Position numbers and translations under genes: made by a program. A stretch of DNA of 27,127 nucleotides, taken from Spirogloea muscicola. Its lineage: Eukaryota > Streptophyta > Zygnematophyceae > Spirogloeales > Spirogloeaceae. The stretch covers positions 1,267,443-1,294,569 of the forward strand of contig WELB01000001.1 in the NCBI GenBank assembly GCA_009602725.1, written 5' to 3'. The notes under the pieces were generated by a model that saw only the letters and a list, made by a program, of their open reading frames with translations, was not told the origin of the DNA and searched no databases. Of the stretch, positions 20,856 to 27,127 are shown in pieces (position 1 is the stretch's first letter; each line of letters starts with the position of its first letter).

Positions 20856-21740
20856 TCACTTTACCTCTGGGGGATTGAGGACCTGATCCATCGCCTGGAC
20901 AGACACAATGTAGTCAACATACTGATTGGAGTGATAGATGGCGGCCGGGTTGGTGGACGTGCCAGGACCGAGGCGCACGAGCGCGCTGTTCTTGCTGGGA
21001 GGCGGGAACTTGAGCAGCCGGTGGCCCGCGTCCAGCGTCGTGTACAGCTTGCCCGGCTTGTCGTGCGCGAGCACGTGGTACGAGATGTAGCCCGGAAGAA
21101 GGTGGAAGTTGAGGAAGCGTCTCAGCGTCGTCACGTTGACAAGCTTGGCACGATACTTGGGCGCCAGAATGTTGAATGCATTATTGTCAGGTGCGAGGAT
21201 CGTGATGTTACGCGAGTTCAGGTACCCGCCCAGCGACGCCGTCAGCCCTGCGGGTAGCACGCAGCAGTGGCAACCTCAACTTTTACATTTGCAGTCTCTA
21301 ATACCATTGCCTGTAATTTCACGATTTCAGCCACGTTGGCTTCTCGTCTTGCCGTCGAAGCGCAGATGGGCGGCGTGTCCATGGCAATGCCAAAGCGGGT
21401 CGAGGAAGAGCAGTGTCCTGGTGGCTACGCTGCGGTCGCCGCTGCGGACGAAGCACGCACCGGACTTGTTGAGCAGGCTGATGAAGTAGCTGAACCTCCG
21501 CTGCGGCGCCTTCTGGAGCGCCGCTACCACCTTGCTCAGCTCCGCCTTGCCGTTTCTCTGCGCAACCCGGCCCGGCAGCGGAGGTCAGGCGCCGCAGCTG
21601 CAGCCGAGAGCGCGCGGCGCTGCTGGCCCAAGGCGAGCAGGAGGAGGCCGGAGCCGCGGCGAGCATGTGGAGCTCACGGCATCGGCTGCGGCGAGGCAGA
21701 GCGCGAGGAGCAGCAGGGCGGCGAGGCGCCTCGGCGCCAT
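20856..21740 (-). CDS. Secreted protein with a single FAS1 (fasciclin-like) domain, 3 exons
   Basis: FAS1 domains mediate adhesion or matrix contacts at the cell surface. Exons: 21740-21678, 21557-21461, 21247-20856, giving 183 residues. Exon 1 is a clean signal peptide (MAPRRLAALLLLALCLAAADA) ending at a GTGAGC donor. Exon 2 gives LSKVVAALQKAPQRRFSYFI and SLLNKSG. Exon 3 begins LTASLGGYLNSRNITILAPD, then NNAFNIL (H1-like box), VTTLRRFLNFHLLPGYIS with YHVL (the YH region and H2-like box), and VDYIVSVQAMDQVLNPPE. NIT and NVT are possible N-glycosylation sites. The frame ends VK-stop; a GTAAAG directly after PPE could be a donor to a further exon, but I found none. There is no GPI-type hydrophobic tail and no second FAS1 domain. 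Confidence 0.88.
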
Positions 21741-22696
21741 GGCGGCGGCCTTGGTGGGCGCCCACGTCGCCGCCGCCGGGGGGCGCTGGTGGAGAGGGGG
21801 ATGAGGGGGGGGCCCGGTTCGAACGGGCCCAACGGGAGGGCGCCGGGCCTGGCGTGCTCTGGCAGGCGCCAACCCTGGCGTGGCAAGAAAGAAGCTCGTC
21901 CTATTTACGGCAGTGGCGGCGAGAGGCCAGCCCACAGCATTGTACACGGTGTGAAAGGGCCGAATTGCGCAAAAAGCATGAAACTATATCACCCTACAGT
22001 ACATGGCTGCAAGTGGCGGCTCGCAGGCCCTAATCCCGCTGCATCTGCGTGCCGCTCGTGCATTGGCTGCAGCCTCTGGCTGGAGAGACGCTTTCCAGTA
22101 GGAAAAAAAGGCCACGGCCATCGAGGATAGGGGCTGAAAAAGAAGAAAGCGCGGCCAGATTGACGGTGGCTGGGAAAGACCAGCCCAGAAGAAGGCTCGC
22201 CCATAGAGAAAGAGGAATGGACAAGGTCTGAAACCTAAACCCTAAACCCTAAACCCTAAACCCCCCAAGCTCAGGCCCGTGAGCGCCCATAGGGGCAAGC
22301 GCTCTCCCTGACAGGGCGCAAGTCGTCAGCAGCCGGCCACAGTCGAATGAGCGCGGCAGCAAGGACTGAACTCAAAGGTGCCGTGGCGGCTCCCAGCAGG
22401 GAGCCTGTGCCATTCAGTTGCTAGTCTCAGCACCAGCACCAGCACCAGCCCCACTGCAAGCGCCACAATTTGCTTCTTGCACTCGCTAAAGATGTTGCAA
22501 CCGTAGTTGCTGCGCAAGCTGTGGCAGCCCAGACCACGGCCTCTACGGAAAATCTCGTCTGCTTGCTTTGGTCAAGCAAGCAGAGAATGGACTGAGCGGC
22601 ACTTCTTCATTGCTCATTAGCAACGACAGTACTCGGCCCTTTCCGGAGCTGTAACATCTCCTCAGCAGAGGACAGCAATGACAAAATGCAGCAGCA
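21741..22696. other. Intergenic region with FAS1 promoter and telomeric repeat
   Basis: About 950 bp between the FAS1 start and the nucleostemin stop, both minus-strand. It holds a G-rich stretch near 21777-21830, the interstitial telomeric array at 22231-22266 and a short CACCAG triplication near 22430-22450. Open frames show no domain. No clear TGTAA was seen for nucleostemin. Confidence 0.5.
22231..22266. repeat. Interstitial telomeric repeat (AAACCCT)n
   Basis: About four tandem AAACCCT units (TTTAGGG on the other strand), the first lacking one C, ending in a C run. This is the Arabidopsis-type telomere repeat and includes the plant telo-box core AAACCCTAA. It lies about 490 bp upstream of the FAS1 start. 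Confidence 0.9.
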
Positions 22697-25600
22697 TCAA
22701 GTTGTCATGTCGTCTTCACCCTCCTTGTCTTCGGCCTCCTCCTCTTCATCACCACCGCTGTCATCCTCGTGTGCCCCTCTTTGCACCCCGTTTGCATCCG
22801 CATTCTCGACATAGTCTGTCTTGAAGTCATAATCAGGACTGTCATCGTCAGCTGCATCTGCATCGACCTCCTCGAGCACTGCCGTGCCAGCCCCTGCCGT
22901 CGACGTGGCTGCTCCTGCCGCTGCTGCCGCACTCAACTTCTTTCGCCGCTTCCGCTCTGCTCGAGCAGCGTGCGGGTTGAGGATGCCGTCTGCGCTGTAC
23001 AACTGCTCGGCCTGGCTCAGGCCCTCTTTGCTGCGCGCAACTGAAGCCGTCTCTGCTGTGTCCATCTCGCTGGAGCCATCATGGGCTGGCAGGCCGCTGC
23101 CTGCTGCTCCGCCTTGGCCTGGGCCTCGCTGGTTGCTGTCCTCATCCTCCTCCTTGTCCACATCCTCGTCCTCATCCTCCTCCTGCAAGGAGGTTGATCA
23201 GCATCAGCAGTTTGACTGACTGCAGCCAACCATCATGATCTTAGCACTGCTCTATGCCCACCAGCATTGGGTCCACACTAGCCATAAGGGGGCCACCACA
23301 CGTTTGCGCGCAAGTGGATGCAAGACATGGAGTTGAGCAAGAGCGAGAGAGATAGGGGAGGGGGGNGGGGGGGAGGTAGAAAGGGAGCAGAAAGGCCAGT
23401 AGGAGGGCCCACTTCAGCAGCCATGTCGAGGTCCATTGCCAGCGGCGCGCTGGCTGGAAGCTGCGAGAACGTGCTGGCATCAACAGAGGGGAGGCCCGCA
23501 ATGAGCAGAAACTCCTCATCACGGAACATGCTGTCCATGTCAAACTCCTTGCTCCACGTTGCCACTATTTCAGCACTCGCATGCTCGCCCGCGTCACTCT
23601 CCCGCACAGGTGGTAGCGTGAAATATGGTACTTTGCCTGCTCTTGCAGCACAACAGCACATAAGCAAATAAGTTGGTCAAGCGGGCCGCCCATTTGTCAA
23701 TAATGGTAGTGGTGGTCAATTTGGAGAGAATACCATGACAATGATGGTGGTGACACCTGTGCAGCGAGCGCACCTTCATTCCAGTCTTTAAGGACAACAC
23801 GGGCGGCAGCGCGGACATCGGGTATGCCGCCCTTGCGAAGGCGGCCCCTCGTTGCCGCGACATGGCGCAGGAACTCATCCACGCCGTTGAAAGCAGGAAT
23901 GCTGTACACAGCCATCAACCGCTCGGCGGAGCAGAGCTCCAGGATGCGGCTGACTGCAAGATCGGCAGGCAAAGAGCATCAATGTCATGTCCAGCGCTAA
24001 TTGTTATTGAAATTAGTCTTCTGGTAAGTGGCACAAATAAATCACAGCAACTGGAGGTGGTTAAGAGAGACGCAAGTCTTTATTGAGGTGGTTAAGAGAG
24101 ACGCAAGTCTTAATTCAGGACAGATTGGAAGCCATTAGCATCAGCATAGGTGGGCGGACCCGGGCAGAGAGACCTGGCGTGACGGGATCATCGAGCTGCT
24201 CCACTCGGACGGCGTTACGGAGTGCAGCGGCCGCAGCACCAGCGCCGTCCGATGCAAAGACAATGCCGGGACAGTCCAGGAGCTTGACATGCTTGTCAAG
24301 GTGCACCTCCTGCAGCGACCGCGTGACGCCTGGCGCAGCGCCCACGGCCACCGCGCGGCTCCGCTTGAGGCTGTTGATCAAGCTGCTCTTACCAACGTTT
24401 GGCAGGCCGACAACACCAACCGTGATGGCCGTCTTCAGCTGCAAGCTTGCATGTGGCCGCACGACAATTCATCAGAGTGACGCCCTGCATGCGCCCAACA
24501 TGTATAACTACTTTTTCCCCGTGCCGCTTGACTCTAGCTTGGAGCCTAGTCCCTACCTCTCATCTATATGATTTGAGACAGAATTTAAGCTTCTTAATAC
24601 AGTGTCCTGCACCTGGAGATTGCGCGAGTAATTTTTGAGCAGCTGCACAAGTGTGTCGGCACCGAGGCAGTCGCTGGACTCGAGTCCAGCGGCGGCTGCA
24701 TTGGCCGGCAGCGCGCGGCCCGCCCGCTGGCCAAGGTTGCGCCGCTGGCCCTGGGTGCTGCACTTGAACGCAACAGTCGGCAGCTCCTCCCGCAAGTATT
24801 TGAGCCATGCACGCGCCGCCTCCCTGGGGACCAAGTCTGCCAGCCACGCACCAAGGTGCAGCAAGCGAGAGGACACCTCAATGGGGTGTGACTAACCAGA
24901 ACTCTATCACCAATGAAAAGCGCAGCTCCAGTGGACTTCGTAACTTGAAAAACTACAATCTCCGCTGTCAAAGAAGGGGTGCGGCCAACAGCTTGCGTGC
25001 TGACCAATCTTGTTGAGGAGCAGCACGACGCGCTTCGTGGAGCCCGCTTTCAGGACTGCGCGCTCGACGTCCAGGCAGCGGCAACCCAGGGGGTCGCGGG
25101 CGTCCAGAACCTGCTCAAAAGGTGAGCTGTCTATGAAATAATGGCAATTTTCCTCTGAAAACTTGCGATAGCAGTAATTGTCACGCTGACGACCAGCACA
25201 GGCAGCATTAACCAAGTGGACATTTTGGAGGCAACTGGGAAAGCAGCGCCACTTGGATGACAACGTCGGCTGCCTCCAGCACCCTCCGGAAGTCCTTGTA
25301 GAAGGCCCGCCGGGAGCCGTCTGCACGGCTTGGACAAAGCAAAAAAACTTTGGAAGGTGGAGCACAAAGGAGGCTTGCATGGTAAAGCAGTCAAGGTGGG
25401 CGTGGCGCAGGTGGTCGCAAGAGTGCACGGCCGGGGACGCGTGGCATGCAGAGGCCTGTCACCTTGCGCAGCGGTCTCGCCCGCGGCAGCCGGCCCCTGC
25501 TTGGCCCGCTTGCGCTCCTTGGCCTCAAAGGCCCCCCTGCGCTCGGCCGCATCCCGCGCCATTGCTGCGAGTCCCACAGCCCCGGCAGTGCCGCCGCCTG

Positions 25601-26571
25601 CGGCTGGCGGCTCTCCCTCCCCGGCTCGCCGCTTGATGGCCTTCACCACGTCACACATCACCCGCCGCAGCGTGAGGTTATCCACATGCACCAAGTGCCA
25701 TCAAGTGACACAATGATGCAACGCAGACGTGGGCGTCGACAGGAGGAGCCACGTCCATACTCGCTGCCGCTTTTCCTCCTTCTTGAGCTGCGCCTCCTCG
25801 GTAGCACGCTGCTTGCGCTGCTCCAGCAGTGCCAGCTCCTGCTCCCGGAACGGCCACTCGCTCGGTATGCCGGGATCCTTGAGCACCTGGCGACAGCAAG
25901 CATGCCCGGACATTGGCTGACAATGGCTAACCCGACGTTTGCCACCACCTACGCGGCACCTTTGGCTTGCCACACTTGGCAGCTCACGAAGGGGGGATGA
26001 TGAGGAGATCCCTTAACAATAAACTCTACATGTACTATTCCTCAAGCTAATAACCACCAACCAACTTAAACCAGTCGTATCTCAACAGGGTAGCCTATCA
26101 CTCTATTGACCGTGTACACTTTCAAGTACAATGTTTCTACAGCCAATAGTGCCTAGACCACCAGTGTACCAGTAAGAACAGCGCTCCAGCGTGATGAGCG
26201 CCGTGCAAGCCGCGGTGGCCACTGGGGAATTCTGACATGCAGCCGCGAGGAGGAACGGGTGGCGCGGAAGGAGGCCGCCTGCAAACGCCGGGGGGCTGCC
26301 GCTCACCTTGTGCTGCTTCTTGCCGGCCTGCTTCTTGGCCTCCTTGGCGGCCTTCTTGTGGTGCTCCTTGACCTTCTTCAGGATCTTGTACTTCTTGCGC
26401 AGCGGCATGCGCTTGCTCTTCGACTCTGCGCCAAGAAGCGCGCTAGCGGGGTGAGTGACGCTGCCGCAAATGGTCCCCAGCGAGAGCTTAGCACCAATGC
26501 CCACAGTGAGGTGCGAAGCTGGTGTCAGGTGGGGCCTCGGCTCGGCGCTCACTCTTGCTCTTCTTCACCAT
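22697..26571 (-). CDS. Nucleostemin / GNL3-type circularly permuted nucleolar GTPase, 11 exons
   Basis: YlqF/YawG-family GTPase for ribosome assembly in the nucleolus. Exons: 26571-26553, 26425-26307, 25886-25761, 25640-25463, 25320-25253, 25110-25005, 24836-24613, 24438-24174, 23953-23774, 23636-23413, 23182-22697, giving 664 residues with consistent phases. The basic N-terminus ([26 protein letters not shown]) is the nucleolar targeting and RNA-binding part. [18 protein letters not shown] and a coiled coil follow. The GTPase motifs are circularly permuted: G4 NKID (about 203-206) comes first, then G1 GLPNVGKSS (about 287-295), G2 PGVTRS and G3 DCPGIVF. Next are the NGP-type C-terminal region ([30 protein letters not shown]) and [11 protein letters not shown] long Asp/Glu-rich tail (about 503-664) interrupted by a basic ERKRRKK stretch closes the protein. 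The intron before exon 4 has an unusual acceptor (GTGAAG), so the region around residue 89 is less certain. Confidence 0.92.
24054..24115. repeat. 31-bp tandem duplication in a nucleostemin intron
   Basis: Two adjacent 31-bp copies (24054-24084 and 24085-24115) beginning GAGGTGGTTAAGAGAGACGC differ by one base near the end. They lie in the intron between exons 8 and 9. Confidence 0.95.
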
Positions 26572-26740
26572 GGTGGCGAAGCGCAGAGGTCAGGAAGGGC
26601 TCGGCAGGGGTCCCTACAGCGCCCGCCGGGGAGGGGAGCTAGCCGCAGCACCGGGCGATGGCGGCAGGGCAGAGGAAGGAGTGGGGCTTGGGGCTTTTCA
26701 GGGCGCCGGCACGGCGGAGAAGGGAGGGGTAAAGGGAAGG

Positions 26741-26753
26741 GGGTTTGGGGTTT
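26741..26753 (+). repeat. Degenerate telomere-like motif GGGTTTGGGGTTT
   Basis: The same 13-mer as at 15549-15561, about 170 bp upstream of the nucleostemin start, within a G-rich stretch. Confidence 0.6.
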
Positions 26754-26848
26754 ATGAGGGGTCCGAGGCGAGGGGCTGGTCGTGGCACTGGGCGGCGGCG
26801 GGGGAGATAGAGCGGAGAAGGAGGCCCGGGGGGACTGCTTCGATCACT

Positions 26849-26881
26849 CCTTCGGGGCTGGCCTCTGACCAGCCCCGAAGG
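26849..26881. repeat. Perfect inverted repeat, 13-bp arms
   Basis: CCTTCGGGGCTGG and its exact reverse complement flank a 7-base spacer (CCTCTGA). It could form a stable hairpin in DNA or RNA. Confidence 0.9.
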
Positions 26882-27081
26882 TTACTGAGGGCCTGTTCAC
26901 ACCTGGTCACCGGGTCACGTCGAGGCGTACGTGTCGCGCGGTGTATGGAACGGCCGGCTTTACAACCTTGCGGGCCGGGTCATGGTCACTCGACAGGGAG
27001 GCGCCACATCGGACGCTGACGAGGACTCATTTCGGGCGGCGTTCAGGAGAAAACGCGCGCGTTTGCCACGAGGGCGGCCGG

Positions 27082-27113
27082 AACTGGGCCCTCCTCCCGA
27101 GGAGGGCCCAGTT
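27082..27113. repeat. Perfect inverted repeat, 15-bp arms, next to a C tract
   Basis: AACTGGGCCCTCCTC and its exact reverse complement are separated by two bases (CC). The repeat is followed by TTGA and a run of at least ten C at the right edge. Confidence 0.95.
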
Positions 27114-27127
27114 TTGACCCCCCCCCC

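Larger units (their letters stand above)
26572..27127. other. Upstream region of nucleostemin to the right edge
   Basis: This is G-rich near the gene, with AGGG/GGGG runs and a telomere-like 13-mer. Further right are two perfect hairpins and a terminal C tract. It should include the nucleostemin promoter. Long plus-strand open frames (for example 26522-27019) are GC-driven and match nothing I recognise. Confidence 0.5.

Noticed and set aside
21267-22130. 287-codon plus-strand open frame over FAS1
   Set aside because: Antisense shadow of FAS1 exons 1-2 and G-rich promoter DNA; no domain.
26522-27019. 165-codon plus-strand open frame at the right end
   Set aside because: Gly/Arg-rich translation of G-rich DNA overlapping nucleostemin exon 1 antisense; no motif.

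Overview
The window is nuclear DNA from a green alga (Chlorophyta). The evidence is GC-rich coding exons broken by many spliceosomal introns, plant-type proteins (ALDH10, a CGFS glutaredoxin with a plastid-like leader, a TBL/PC-esterase, a nucleostemin GTPase), several TGTAA motifs (the chlorophyte polyadenylation signal) just past stop codons, and an interstitial array of the Arabidopsis-type telomere repeat. That repeat fits a trebouxiophyte better than Chlamydomonadales; I cannot name the species. Nothing looks bacterial, viral or organellar. I rebuilt gene models by hand by matching splice sites, intron phase and conserved protein motifs. They are predictions without transcript support.

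Layout, left to right: (1) an open frame entering from the left edge, ending in a hydrophobic segment (to 298, +). (2) ALDH10 aminoaldehyde dehydrogenase, 15 exons (5169-1022, -). (3) A small coiled-coil protein of unknown function (5657-6434, +). (4) Phosducin-like protein 3 (8261-6990, -). (5) A divergent TBL/PC-esterase (8521-11188, +). (6) A CGFS monothiol glutaredoxin (about 13077-11922, -). (7) Adenylosuccinate lyase, complete except for its first exon (15793-13641, -). (8) A large protein with GPALPP-like motifs, a J domain and a DUF3752-like tail (15837-20255, +). (9) A secreted single-FAS1-domain protein (21740-20856, -). (10) A nucleostemin/GNL3-type circularly permuted GTPase (26571-22697, -). 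The right end holds G-rich DNA, two perfect hairpins and a C tract.

The genes do not form one pathway; this is an ordinary compact housekeeping region. Purine synthesis (ADSL), polyamine or aminoaldehyde oxidation (ALDH10), iron-sulfur/redox handling (Grx), chaperone-linked folding (PhLP3, J protein), ribosome assembly (nucleostemin) and the cell surface (TBL, FAS1) are all represented. Neighbouring genes are often divergent with short shared promoters (PhLP3/TBL, 259 bp) or tail-to-tail.

I found no convincing undescribed system. The points most worth a second look are the absent first exon of ADSL beside a J-protein start only 43 bp away, the J-domain/GPALPP/DUF3752 architecture, the specificity residue and peroxisomal-type C-terminus of ALDH10, an intronic array of repeated TTCAG acceptor-like units, the interstitial telomeric repeats, and the orphan coiled-coil gene.
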